Below, piece after piece: positions 17,389 to 26,302 of a stretch of 64,000 bases of DNA (the stretch's first letter is position 1; every line of letters begins with the position of its first letter). Below the pieces are notes generated by a model. That model saw only the letters and a program-made list of their open reading frames with translations. It was not told the DNA's origin and made no database searches. Both the position numbers and the translations under genes were made by a program. The stretch lies in NCBI RefSeq assembly GCF_014190915.1, contig NZ_JACHVU010000011.1:116676-180675 (forward strand), given 5' to 3'. This stretch comes from Mycolicibacterium iranicum. GTDB taxonomy: Bacteria > Actinomycetota > Actinomycetes > Mycobacteriales > Mycobacteriaceae.

Positions 17389-18635
17389 CAGAACACCGTC
17401 CCGTCGCTGGTCACCGACAGCGGCGGCAGGCCGGCACGCAGCCGTTGCGCCGTGGCCCGGCCCGCCGCCCACGTGCCGCCTTCCAGGATTCGGGCCAGCG
17501 GCATCGCCTGCTCGTCCACCCCGAGCCGGCCCCGGACGAGCGGGGCCAGTTCGTCGAGCAGCGCGACCGTCAGCGCCCGCCACTCGATCACCATCTCGTC
17601 CGACGGGCTCCACGTCCGGGCCGCCAGCTGAGGGTCGCGCAGGGTCAGCACTCCGGAATCCAGGAGGAAACCGCCGTTGCGGTACTCGGGCAGGCCGGTC
17701 AGCGCGTCCACGCCGACCACGTCGACCCCGGCCCACTCGAACGGCTCGATCAGCGAATACGTCATCCACTGGGAGAGCTTGTGCAGCGGGACCCAGCCCG
17801 CCGTCAGGCCCGGCCCCGCAACGGCCTCGTGTCGCCAGCAGTCGCCGAGGGCGATGTCGCCGATCATCGTGCGCGACGGCCAGATCGGTGACAGCGCGGT
17901 GAGCAGCAGCGTGAGGATGTCGTGCGCGGCGACGGTGCCGGAGCCGGCCAGGACGTCGAACAGCCCACCGGGTCTCCCGCGTTCGCCGAACATGGCCGGC
18001 TGCGACGCGAGCACCTCGCCGAGGCGGCGCATCAAGGTGACCCGTCCGGCGAGGCCGACCAGCGGGTTGTCCTGCGACACCTGGAACGCGGTGGCCAGCG
18101 TGTCCTCGGTCAGCCCGCGCAGCCCGTCGGCATCGACCTGCAGCGGTCGTTCGCGGTCCGCCGAGAACGTGCCGGCGAGAAACGCATGGAAGCTGGCGAT
18201 GCCGAGTCCCTCGGAACGGGCGTACCGGATCTGCCGGCCGTCGCGGATCTCGTCGTACCCCCAGTCCGGACCGGCCCCGGCGTCGAGCAGGACGCTGACG
18301 ACCGTCAGGTCGACCATCGCGCGGGCGCGTTCGCTGCCGTCTGCGGTACCGAGCAGACTGTCGAGATCTGCGCGCCGGTCGATTTCGCCGGCGCCGAAGT
18401 GCCGCCACCGGCTGTGGTAGGGGATGTCCAGATCCGGGAACCGCGCCTTCGTGAGCGCCGCGACCTCGTCGGCCGCGACGGCCAGGGCGCCGTCGTCGAC
18501 ACCGAACCACCGCGAGTCGCCGCGGCGCGCCCGCTCCAGCAACTGCCCTGAACGATGCCGCACCGCGTCGGCCGTGCGCAGCAGCGCGGCGGCCTGCGCC
18601 GCGGTGCCCGCTCCGACGCCTGTCTCGACCGTCAT
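17388..18635 (-). CDS. URC4-family protein (DUF1688), uracil catabolism
   Basis: 415 aa from the ATG at 18635, which overlaps the stop of the preceding gene by 4 bp. The sequence matches the DUF1688/URC4 type: FHAFLAGTFSADR, LQVDADGLRGLTEDTLATAFQ, the WVPLHKLSQWMTYSLIEPFEWAG block and the YRNGGFLLD segment. URC4 is genetically required for uracil breakdown in yeasts and is found beside URC1 and UPRT in bacteria; its reaction is not firmly established. The gene order upstream and downstream supports the assignment. Confidence 0.85.
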   Translation of the reverse strand: MTVETGVGAGTAAQAAALLRTADAVRHRSGQLLERARRGDSRWFGVDDGALAVAADEVAALTKARFPDLDIPYHSRWRHFGAGEIDRRADLDSLLGTADGSERARAMVDLTVVSVLLDAGAGPDWGYDEIRDGRQIRYARSEGLGIASFHAFLAGTFSADRERPLQVDADGLRGLTEDTLATAFQVSQDNPLVGLAGRVTLMRRLGEVLASQPAMFGERGRPGGLFDVLAGSGTVAAHDILTLLLTALSPIWPSRTMIGDIALGDCWRHEAVAGPGLTAGWVPLHKLSQWMTYSLIEPFEWAGVDVVGVDALTGLPEYRNGGFLLDSGVLTLRDPQLAARTWSPSDEMVIEWRALTVALLDELAPLVRGRLGVDEQAMPLARILEGGTWAAGRATAQRLRAGLPPLSVTSDGTVF

Positions 18636-19870
18636 GCGTTCAGGCCCCTGCCCTTGGCCTTCTTCAGCTCGACCGTGTCGGGGACCTCGCCCGCCGTGTA
18701 GTACCCGGCGGCGGTCTTGGCGTCGATCTCCACCTGCGCGTCGGCCGGTATCAGCTCGTCGGGGATCGAAACTCGTTCGCCCACTGCGATACCCGACCCG
18801 GTGATGGCGTCGTACTTCATGTTGCTCATCGACACCAGCCGATGGATCCTGCGGATGCCCAGCCAGTGGAGCACATCGGGCATCAGCTCCTGAAAACGCA
18901 TGTCCTGCACGCCCGCCACGCATTCGGTGCGCGCGAAGTACTGGTCAGCCGTGTCACCGCCGGTCTGACGCTTGCGGGCGTTGTAGACGAGGAACTTGGT
19001 CACCTCGCCCAGCGCGCGGCCCTCCTTGCGGGAATAGGCGACCAGGCCGACGCCGCCGCGCTGGGCGCCCTGGATGCACTCCTCGATCGCATGCGTCAGG
19101 TACGGCCGGCAGGTGCAGATGTCGGAGCCGAACACGTCCGAGCCGTTGCACTCGTCGTGCACCCGGGCGGTCAGCTCGACCGAGGGATCCGCCAGCGCGC
19201 GCGGGTCGCCGAAGATGTAGAGCGTCTGACCTCCGATGGGGGGAAGGAACACCTCCAGGTCCGAACGCGTGACCAGTTCGGGGTACATACCGCCGGTCTC
19301 TTCGAAAAGCACACGGCGCAAATCGGATTCGCTGCAACCGAACCGGCGGGCGACGCCGGGCAGGTGCCAGACCGGTTCGACGGCGGCCTTGGTGACCAGT
19401 GCCGCGCCGGTGGGCAGCAGCACCCGGCCGTCGGGGACGAGCCGGCCCCGGGCCAGCGCGTCGTGCACCTCGGGGAGGATGACCTGCGCCTTGGTCACGG
19501 CGATCGTCGGGCGGATGTCGATGCCGCCGGCGATCTCTCGGTCGAAGACCTCGGCGACCATGGCTCCCCAGGGATCCAGGCTCACGATGGCCTCCGGGTC
19601 ACCCCACTGCGGATGCGGACCGATGACGTCGGTCGGCGAGGTGTTGGTCAGGTCGGCGCGGTGTTCCCGCGACAGCGTGCCCGCCGCGACGGCCAGCGCC
19701 CGGTACACGCCGTAGGCCCCGCTGTGCGTGCCGACGACGTTGCGATGCCCCCGCTCGGTGGTGGTCCCGACGACCGGCCCGCGCTCGGCCGCGGTGGGCG
19801 CCCCCCAGCACAGCGCCGGTGCGTCGCTGCCTCCGCTGTGCGACGTCAACCTGATGTGTCCGCCGGACAT
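18632..19870 (-). CDS. URC1-like GTP cyclohydrolase II homologue
   Basis: 412 aa, ATG with GAGGAG 6 bp upstream. A GTP cyclohydrolase II-type domain is in the C-terminal half, with zinc ligands C-x10-C-x-C in ECNGSDVFGSDICTC and the RKEGRALGE motif. It has about 200 extra N-terminal residues compared with RibA GCHII. RibA's RQEGRG is here RKEGRA, so the substrate likely differs. With DUF1688 and upp adjacent, this is best read as URC1, proposed to act on a uridine-derived nucleotide in uracil catabolism, not riboflavin synthesis. Confidence 0.87.
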   Translation of the reverse strand: MSGGHIRLTSHSGGSDAPALCWGAPTAAERGPVVGTTTERGHRNVVGTHSGAYGVYRALAVAAGTLSREHRADLTNTSPTDVIGPHPQWGDPEAIVSLDPWGAMVAEVFDREIAGGIDIRPTIAVTKAQVILPEVHDALARGRLVPDGRVLLPTGAALVTKAAVEPVWHLPGVARRFGCSESDLRRVLFEETGGMYPELVTRSDLEVFLPPIGGQTLYIFGDPRALADPSVELTARVHDECNGSDVFGSDICTCRPYLTHAIEECIQGAQRGGVGLVAYSRKEGRALGEVTKFLVYNARKRQTGGDTADQYFARTECVAGVQDMRFQELMPDVLHWLGIRRIHRLVSMSNMKYDAITGSGIAVGERVSIPDELIPADAQVEIDAKTAAGYYTAGEVPDTVELKKAKGRGLNA

Positions 19871-19933
19871 CTCACTCCTCGCTCAGAAGGAAGCCGCCAG
19901 CATAGTCCGGGATCCGCGCCGGCGCCGGTCCGA

Positions 19934-20644
19934 TCAGACGGGCCACACCTCCCGGCGGTATGCGGCGTCGAAGAACATCCACTCATACCGCGACGTCACC
20001 ACGAAATGCTCTCGGGCGGTCGCGTCGTCAGCCGGAGTCAGCTCCGGTCCGATGCGGTCGGCCAGCGCCAGCACCTCGGTGACGGTGGCGGCGAACTCGT
20101 CACCGCCGTAGCTGTCGATCCACCGCTGATACCGCGCGTCCGAGGACCCCCGCTGCAGCAGTTCGGCTCCCACCTCGGCATAGATCCAATAGCAGGGCAG
20201 CACGGCCGCCAGGCCGTCGGCGAAGCTGCCGCCATACGCGGTGGCGAGCAGATAACTGTTGTAGGCCAGCGTCGTCGGAGCCACCGGCACGGCGTCGACG
20301 GCCTCGGTCGACAGGCCGAGTGCGGGCAGCAGCTCGCCGTGCAGGGACAGTTCGACGTCGAAGACCTCGGCGGCGTGGCGGGCGAACATCGCGGTGTCGG
20401 CCAGGGTCGGCGCCTTCGCGGCCACCACGGCCAGCGCCCGGGCGTAGGTCCGCAGGTAGTGGACATCCTGCGCCACGTAACCGGCGAAGGCGTCGGCGGG
20501 CAGCGTCCCGTCGGTGAGGCCGGTGACGAACGGATGAGCGATGATCGCCTCGAAGGTCGGGGCGATCTCGTTCCACAGCGACGACGACCACGAACCTGCG
20601 ACGTTGGGGCCGATGCGCGGGGCGGTGGTGGTGTCGCTGGGCAT
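19934..20644 (-). CDS. tenA: TenA family protein (thiaminase II type)
   Basis: 236 aa from the ATG at 20644, with AAAGGA upstream. All-helical TenA fold, catalytic Cys in LPCYWIYAEVG (about residue 137), YVAQDVHYLRTYARAL early, and Glu near SRYEWMFFDAAY at the C-terminus. TenA enzymes deaminate aminopyrimidines to HMP or cleave thiamine. Lying 63 bp upstream of the URC genes on the same strand, it could be the first gene of that operon and act on a pyrimidine intermediate; this is inference. Confidence 0.85.
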   Translation of the reverse strand: MPSDTTTAPRIGPNVAGSWSSSLWNEIAPTFEAIIAHPFVTGLTDGTLPADAFAGYVAQDVHYLRTYARALAVVAAKAPTLADTAMFARHAAEVFDVELSLHGELLPALGLSTEAVDAVPVAPTTLAYNSYLLATAYGGSFADGLAAVLPCYWIYAEVGAELLQRGSSDARYQRWIDSYGGDEFAATVTEVLALADRIGPELTPADDATAREHFVVTSRYEWMFFDAAYRREVWPV

Positions 20645-20735
20645 GCCGGTGTCCTTTCGACGATGAGTTTCCGGGCGCGCGATGGTCTCAACATCGACGA
20701 GCACGACCGAACCGAGCTTCCGGAGGGTGACTGTA

Positions 20736-21422
20736 ATGACCGAACCGAAGTCCCTGCCGCCTGTGGTCGACGCCGGCGCGTGGCGACAGGCTCTCGACGA
20801 GTTGCGGGTGCGCGAGAAGGCCGCGACTCGTGAACTCGACGCGATCGCCGCCCAGCGTCGGCGCCTGCCGATGGTCGAGATGCCGGACTACACGCTCATC
20901 GGGCCCGGCGGGCCGATCCGTCTCGTCGACATCTTCGACGGGCGATCGCAACTCATCGTCTACAACCACATGTGGAACGACGGCGCCGAATGGCAGTGCG
21001 GTGGGTGCACCGGGTACACAGCGCAATTCACCAGACTGGACTTCCTTGCCAACTACGACGCCCGGTTCGTGATCGTCACGGCGGGCCCCATCGACGAAGC
21101 CTTGGCCTATCGCGACAGGGTGGGCAACCGGATGGAGTGGTACTCGTCGTCGGACAGTCCGTTCGCCGCCGATGTCGACGCCGCCCCGGGAACCGGCTTC
21201 GGGGTGAACGTCTTCCTGCGCGACGGCGACACGGTCTACCGCACCTGGCACACCAATGGCCGTGGCACCGAACAGCTCAGCCACACCTTCCCGCTCGTCG
21301 ACGTCCTGCCCTGGGGCCGGCAGGAGGAATGGCAGGACTCACCGCAGGGCTGGCCGAAGAGTCCGACGTACTCGGGCTGGCTCGATTCGCCGGACGTGGC
21401 ACGCCTCTACGGGAGCGGGTGA
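20736..21422 (+). CDS. DUF899 family thioredoxin-like protein
   Basis: 228 aa from the ATG at 20736 with GGAGGG 10 bp upstream. DUF899 hallmarks are present: QLIVYNHMWND, then a CGGCTGY Cys pair (about residue 89-92) in thioredoxin-fold position, and VNVFLRDGDTVYRTWHT. A redox function is likely; the reaction is unknown. Divergent from tenA, and 43 bp upstream of tpx, so it may form a redox-stress pair with that gene. Confidence 0.85.
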   Translation: MTEPKSLPPVVDAGAWRQALDELRVREKAATRELDAIAAQRRRLPMVEMPDYTLIGPGGPIRLVDIFDGRSQLIVYNHMWNDGAEWQCGGCTGYTAQFTRLDFLANYDARFVIVTAGPIDEALAYRDRVGNRMEWYSSSDSPFAADVDAAPGTGFGVNVFLRDGDTVYRTWHTNGRGTEQLSHTFPLVDVLPWGRQEEWQDSPQGWPKSPTYSGWLDSPDVARLYGSG

Positions 21423-21465
21423 CCCCGGCGCGACCAAAGGGCCGGCGCTTGGCAGACTGTGCCCC

Positions 21466-21963
21466 ATGGCACAGATAACTTTGCGCGGAAACCCGATCAA
21501 CACCGTTGGCGAGCTGCCCGCTGTCGGATCTGCGGCACCGGGCTTCTCGCTCACCGGCACGGATCTCGGCACGGTCGGCGACGATCAGTTCCGCGGCAAG
21601 CCCCTGCTGCTCAACATCTTCCCGTCGGTGGACACGCCCGTGTGCGGGGCCAGCGTGCGCGCGTTCAACGAGCGCGCGGCCGAAGACGGCGTGACGGTGC
21701 TGTGTGTCTCCAAGGATCTGCCGTTCGCGCAGAAGCGTTTCTGCGGCGCCGAGGGCATCGAGAACGTGACGACCGCGTCGGCGTTCCGCGACAGCTTCGG
21801 CGAGGACTTCGGCATCACCATCACCGACGGTCCGATGGCCGGCCTGCTGGCCCGCGCGGTCGTGGTGGTCGGGGCCGACGGCAACGTCACCTACACCGAG
21901 CTCGTCCCGGAGATCGGACAGGAGCCCGATTACGACGCGGCGCTGGCCGCGCTCAAGGCGTGA
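21466..21963 (+). CDS. tpx: thiol peroxidase (atypical 2-Cys peroxiredoxin)
   Basis: 165 aa. The peroxidatic Cys is in SVDTPVCGASVR (about residue 60) and the resolving Cys in RFCGAEG (about 93), in the usual Tpx spacing. It reduces hydrogen peroxide and organic peroxides using thioredoxin. The ATG at 21466 is chosen because homologues begin MAQITLRGN. Co-directional with the DUF899 gene. Confidence 0.96.
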   Translation: MAQITLRGNPINTVGELPAVGSAAPGFSLTGTDLGTVGDDQFRGKPLLLNIFPSVDTPVCGASVRAFNERAAEDGVTVLCVSKDLPFAQKRFCGAEGIENVTTASAFRDSFGEDFGITITDGPMAGLLARAVVVVGADGNVTYTELVPEIGQEPDYDAALAALKA

Positions 21964-22158
21964 GGCGCGACACACCCTAGAGGGCGACGCGCCGATATAG
22001 GTCACCGTTCGATTCCGGTCCGGCAACTGTCTCGTGCACGGTCCTGCGACGACGTAAATACGCCGCTGTGCGTGGTGTAGAAGTGGTCATAGTGACTGTT
22101 GTTAATTGAGATGTCCGGTGCCGTCAGGCGCCGGCGGCGGGAAAGCGGTGGAACTGCA

Positions 22159-22770
22159 ATGCGACGCGTCTTCGTCTTGGTGATCGGGCTCGCCCTCCTG
22201 TTGGCGACACCGGGTCTGGCGACGGCTCAGCCCGCGCGGTCGGCGACCAACCAGAAGGCGGTCGACGCCGTGATCGCGCGGGCGTTGTCACAGCGGGGCG
22301 TCCCGTTCGCCTACGGCGGCGGCGGCGCATCCGGGCCCAGCAAGGGCACCGTCGCCGCCCCGGAGCAGCCCGGCCTCCCGGACCAGGCGGCGATCGACGC
22401 CCAGTCCTCGGGCCTGACACCCGGCCTGAACCTGCCGACCGTGACCCCCGGGGCGACGCTGCCCGCGCCCGCGCCCGCCCCGCGCGTCGAGGTGGTCGGC
22501 TTCGATGCATCCGGCCTCATGGTCTACGCGTACGCCGGTGTGGGAGTGAAGCTTCCGCGGTCCTCCGGTGAGATGTACAAGGTCGGCCAGAAGGTGAGCC
22601 CGGCGCTCGCCCTGCCCGGCGACCTGCTGTTCTACGGACCGGAGGGCACGCAGAGCGTGGCGCTCTTCATCGGCAACGGCCAGATGGTCGAGACCACGGA
22701 CACCGGTGTCGCGGTGTCACCCGTGCGCACCAAGGACATGACGCCCTACCTCGTGCGCATCATCTCCTGA
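22159..22770 (+). CDS. ripD: RipD-like NlpC/P60 pseudo-hydrolase
   Basis: 203 aa with a signal peptide (RRVFVLVIGLALLLATPGLATA). The C-terminal NlpC/P60 domain aligns with RipA/RipB, but the catalytic Cys of FDCSGL is Ala (FDASGL, about residue 118) and the catalytic His is Ser (SVALFIGNG). The same two losses define M. tuberculosis RipD, which binds peptidoglycan without cutting it. A Pro/Ala linker (residues 55-110) precedes the domain. ATG 22159 is chosen by the signal peptide. Confidence 0.88.
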   Translation: MRRVFVLVIGLALLLATPGLATAQPARSATNQKAVDAVIARALSQRGVPFAYGGGGASGPSKGTVAAPEQPGLPDQAAIDAQSSGLTPGLNLPTVTPGATLPAPAPAPRVEVVGFDASGLMVYAYAGVGVKLPRSSGEMYKVGQKVSPALALPGDLLFYGPEGTQSVALFIGNGQMVETTDTGVAVSPVRTKDMTPYLVRIIS

Positions 22771-22772
22771 CG

Positions 22773-23723
22773 CTAAGGCTGGACGGCCCCGGGAACTTTG
22801 TAGGCGTACGACTTCTTCTGACGTTCCTTCATCTTCTCCAGGCACCTGTGGTGCTTGCGGGCGTGGTAAGCGAGCGGGAAGTAGGTCAGACGGTCGGGCA
22901 GGACGCGGTAGGCGAGGCGGATCATCCGGTAGATGCGCATCAGCTGCCGCTGTTCCTCCGGGCTCCAGGTGACGCCGAGCTTGACCCTCAGACGCGGATC
23001 GAGCAGACCCACCACCGACAGGTAGTTCAACCGGATGCCCGGACGCGCGAGCGCGCGGGCGACGGGGTGCAGGATCCTCGGCAGTGAGTCGGGCAGGTCG
23101 ACCCTGCCGGTCCTCATCTCTTCGATCAGCTGCAGTGCCTGCGGTGTGCCCTCCAGCTTGTCGACCCAGGACTCGAAGTAGTCGTCCATCTCGGCGATGG
23201 TCTCCGGATATCCGCGCATCGGGACGTGCAGCAGGCGCGCCAGCCGGCGGTTGTCTCGGAGCAGCTCCTCCTTCTCCGCCTCGGTGAAATCCCGGCCGAT
23301 GAGCAGCCTGCCACCCTGGGCGGTGACGATGTACCCCGTCGCGATGACCCACTGGTAGGACTGCGGATTCAGCGCGCTGATCTGCTTGCCCGACGCGGCG
23401 CTCCTCATGGTGATCGGCTGGTGCATCGCGCGCACCCGGTTGCCCTCGGCCACCGCCTCGGTTCCGCCGTAGGTCCACCGCAGCACCGAGTCGATGGAGC
23501 GGATGGCGCGGCCGCCCGGGTCACCCTGGAAGGCCGCGGAGTAGCGGCCGGTGACCTCGGCGATCACGGGTTCCATGGCCTGCATCATGAACGCGGCCCC
23601 GTCGACGATCAGGAACGTCCACCGGCCGGTGTGCTCGGCGGTGAGGGAGTCCAGAGGGACCAGTTCGGGCGCAGCCGGCTCGTCGTCACTGGGCAGGACG
23701 TCGACGTCCGTGATGGCGGTCAT
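22773..23723 (-). CDS. DUF2236 oxygenase (MpaB/rubber-oxygenase-like)
   Basis: 316 aa from the ATG at 23723, with GGAGG 13 bp upstream. DUF2236 features are seen: an early FLIVDGAAFMMQAMEPVIAEV helix, RTGGTEA-like region (here WTYGGTEAVAEG) and MHQPITMRSA with the conserved His, plus SYQWVIATGY. Members are heme-dependent oxygenases or of unknown activity. It is divergent from a TetR gene 82 bp away and probably controlled by it. Confidence 0.82.
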   Translation of the reverse strand: MTAITDVDVLPSDDEPAAPELVPLDSLTAEHTGRWTFLIVDGAAFMMQAMEPVIAEVTGRYSAAFQGDPGGRAIRSIDSVLRWTYGGTEAVAEGNRVRAMHQPITMRSAASGKQISALNPQSYQWVIATGYIVTAQGGRLLIGRDFTEAEKEELLRDNRRLARLLHVPMRGYPETIAEMDDYFESWVDKLEGTPQALQLIEEMRTGRVDLPDSLPRILHPVARALARPGIRLNYLSVVGLLDPRLRVKLGVTWSPEEQRQLMRIYRMIRLAYRVLPDRLTYFPLAYHARKHHRCLEKMKERQKKSYAYKVPGAVQP

Positions 23724-23767
23724 GGGTGTGTCAAACCTCCGGTGGTAGGAATGCCGAACGCTAATAT

Positions 23768-23779
23768 GACCGAAAGGTC
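23768..23779. promoter_or_regulatory. candidate TetR operator
   Basis: GACC-GAAA-GGTC inverted repeat in the 82-bp gap between the divergent DUF2236 and TetR genes. It is followed by a direct repeat GTCGCAT at 23777 and 23788 with an 11-bp period. Position suggests autoregulation and control of the oxygenase; the protein-DNA contact is inferred. Confidence 0.45.
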
Positions 23780-23805
23780 GCATTCAAGTCGCATCAGGAG
23801 TGCTT

Positions 23806-24435
23806 GTGAGTGCCGATAGACGCACGTCAGCGCGCCGAAAGGCGCCACAGCAGGAACGGTCCCGCGAGATGGTCGCAAAAATCGTGGGCACCGCCGCCGA
23901 ACTGCTGCTCAAAACTGACCCTGAACAGCTCACCACGAACCTGATCGCCGACAAGGCCGGTGTGAGCAAGGGCTCCATCTATCAGTACTTCACCAACAAG
24001 GAAGAGATCATCAACGCCGCAATCGAGCGGCTGGCGGCCCAACAGGCGCCGGCGATCGAGGACATGCTGCGGTCGGTCACCCTCGATCAGCCCGAGAAGG
24101 CGATGGAATCGTCCATCGACATCCTGATCGACTTCACCATCGCCAACCGGCGCCTGATCCGATACCTCGCCGAACGTCCCGATCACGTCCGCACGTTCGA
24201 GAACATCTCGGGGCTGAACGCGACCCTGCTCGCCATGGCCACGCTGCACATGGGCCATTACCGCGATCACTACCGCCACGAACTGAGCCCGCGGGCGCTG
24301 GCGTGGCTGTTCTTCAACATGGCCGTCGCCACCACGATGCGCTACATCGAAGCCGATGATCCGATCAGTCTCGAGGAATTGCGCAGCGGGCTGAAGTTCG
24401 CCTCCACCGGCCTGCTCGCAGGCGCCCAGGACTAG
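23806..24435 (+). CDS. TetR family transcriptional regulator
   Basis: 209 aa from the GTG at 23806, preferred over 23800 because CAGGAG lies 5 bp upstream. The N-terminal HTH reads TNLIADKAGVSKGSIYQYFTNKEEII (split over residues 45-70), typical TetR. The C-terminal 130 residues are an all-helical ligand domain. It is divergently arranged with the DUF2236 oxygenase, which suggests the oxygenase is its target. Confidence 0.92.
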   Translation: MSADRRTSARRKAPQQERSREMVAKIVGTAAELLLKTDPEQLTTNLIADKAGVSKGSIYQYFTNKEEIINAAIERLAAQQAPAIEDMLRSVTLDQPEKAMESSIDILIDFTIANRRLIRYLAERPDHVRTFENISGLNATLLAMATLHMGHYRDHYRHELSPRALAWLFFNMAVATTMRYIEADDPISLEELRSGLKFASTGLLAGAQD

Positions 24436-24790
24436 ACCCGCGGCGGCGGTGAAAGCGATTCCGCAACAACGGATTTGACGGCACTGTCGATTGCCGTTCA
24501 CCTCCTTGCCACCGGCTCGGCAGCAAACGATTGCATGCGCGTGCCATAGCGCGTCGTAGGACGCCGCGAAGATTAACTGAACACCCGTGCTCCATTTCGG
24601 CTGCCGTGCGCCCGCGGGTGGGCGAGGTGCTATCTGCTGACCAGCTGTGCCGCACCGACGAGGACGTCGATGGACGCGCCGTTGTCGAGTTCTCGTTAAA
24701 TATTGTGAGATTGACGGGCGTCCATTAATCTCATCTCGCCGGACCACCCGCCTTCCAGCCCGCCTGGATCGCCCCACCCGAAGGACGTAC
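24436..24790. other. 355-bp gap, AT-rich leader of the PE-PPE gene
   Basis: No gene is convincing here. The last 130 bp are unusually AT-rich for this window and hold an inverted repeat TGAGATT (24706-24712) / AATCTCA (24727-24733), a plausible promoter or operator for the gene at 24791. Confidence 0.5.
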
Positions 24791-26029
24791 GTGCGCGGAA
24801 TCCTCGCTGCGGCTGGCGCCGCAACGGTTGCTGCCTTGAGCGCGGCCACCCCCCAGCCCCCCGCCCTGGCAGCAAATGTCCTGACGGTGACGGGTTATAC
24901 CTTCGGGGGCACCATCGAATGGGACATGGCCGAGATCTTCCAGGGCGCCTACTGCTCGGAGGCGTCCGGCAACACCTGCTCCGCGGTCCGTTATCTGTCC
25001 GGGCTGCCGGTCGGCGGCGAGGCAGACGGTCTGCGGGCCCTGCGGGCGGCCATCAACACGACTGCGTCGCCGACCACTGTGGTGGGCTTTTCGCAGGGCG
25101 CCACGATTTCGACGCACTGGATCAGGGAGAACGCCGGCGACGACGACGCGCCGTCGCCGGACGAGCTGTCCTTCGTCCTGGCCGCCAACCCGCTCCGCAA
25201 GTACGGCGGAATCCGCAGCCGTCTCGGGATCGACCAGCCGACTCCCGGCAGCGAGTACAACGTCCTCGACATCGCGATCCAGTACGACGGAGCCGCCGAT
25301 TTCCCCGACAACCCCCTGAACATCCTCGCGGTGGCCAATGCCATCGCCGGTTTCCAGTACGTGCACATCTTCGGCTACCAGGACATCGACCTGGACTCTT
25401 CGGAGAAGCTGGTGTGGACCGAGGGGAACACCACCTACGTCCTGCTGCGGCGCGAGAACCTTCCGCTGCTCGAGCCGCTGCGCATGCTCGGGCTCGACGA
25501 ACTCGCCGACCGGCTGAACGGCCCGCTCAAGGAGATCATCGACTCCGCCTACGACCGCGACTATCCGGGCCTGGTGGATCCCGCCGACCACGACGAAGTC
25601 CTGCAGGACGCGCTGTCCGGTACGACCGGCAAGCATGCGCTGGGCGGTCCGCGCGCGTCCCGCTTCTCGCTGGTCGCCGACCAGCAGGTCGACGGCGTGA
25701 GCGGCGTGGGCCGGCATTCGGCACCGGACGCCACGGTCGACACCGGATCAGCGGTCGACGGCGAGTCCGACTCCACCCCGGTGACCTCCGACGGGGACGA
25801 GGCCGCTGAGGACACGGACGTCGCAGACACTGACGACACCGGCACCGACGACGCGGCCGCGGACGACACCGACGATGCGGCCACGGACGACACCGAGGAC
25901 ACCGACGACACGGCCGCGGACGACGCCGACATCGACGACACCGACACGGACGACGCCGGCACCGACACCGGAAACACCTCTGCTTCAAGCAGCGACGCCG
26001 ACTCGTCGTCGGGCGATTCGCAGACCTGA
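24791..26029 (+). CDS. PE-PPE-domain serine hydrolase with Asp-rich tail
   Basis: 412 aa from the GTG at 24791, which has AAGGA 5 bp upstream and starts a signal-like segment. The PE-PPE domain (about 30-260) has the nucleophile elbow GFSQG at residues 99-103 and downstream DGAADFPDNP and YVHIFGYQD for the Asp and His. PE-PPE hydrolases act as esterases or acyltransferases on envelope lipids (trehalose polyphleate synthesis in some). The last about 110 residues are a low-complexity Asp/Thr/Ala/Ser tail. No PE or PPE N-terminal domain is present. Confidence 0.87.
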   Translation: MRGILAAAGAATVAALSAATPQPPALAANVLTVTGYTFGGTIEWDMAEIFQGAYCSEASGNTCSAVRYLSGLPVGGEADGLRALRAAINTTASPTTVVGFSQGATISTHWIRENAGDDDAPSPDELSFVLAANPLRKYGGIRSRLGIDQPTPGSEYNVLDIAIQYDGAADFPDNPLNILAVANAIAGFQYVHIFGYQDIDLDSSEKLVWTEGNTTYVLLRRENLPLLEPLRMLGLDELADRLNGPLKEIIDSAYDRDYPGLVDPADHDEVLQDALSGTTGKHALGGPRASRFSLVADQQVDGVSGVGRHSAPDATVDTGSAVDGESDSTPVTSDGDEAAEDTDVADTDDTGTDDAAADDTDDAATDDTEDTDDTAADDADIDDTDTDDAGTDTGNTSASSSDADSSSGDSQT

Positions 26030-26302
26030 CCCAGAAGCACTGCTACGCAACGGTCCAGCGCACCTGGACTGAGCTGATGGACCGGCACCCGGCGTTACGC
26101 TCACGCCGTGGGAGCCGACCTGATCGGATCATGGCTTCGCATAGGCGATCTGGGATTCTTTCTGGACGGGCATCGAGGCGTCTGTCGCGCAGGCGTCGCC
26201 CCCGGTGCGGCGTGGCTGTGTGGTGGCCTTCGCGCCGAGGACGCCGAGAGCGTGGTGATCGTGGCCGGGACGAGTATCTCGCCGGGGCATTCGACGCAGC
26301 GG

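Noticed and set aside
18842..20833. 663-codon plus-strand frame over the URC1 and TenA genes
   Set aside because: It is a shadow of the two well-supported minus-strand genes, rich in Gly, Arg and Gln.
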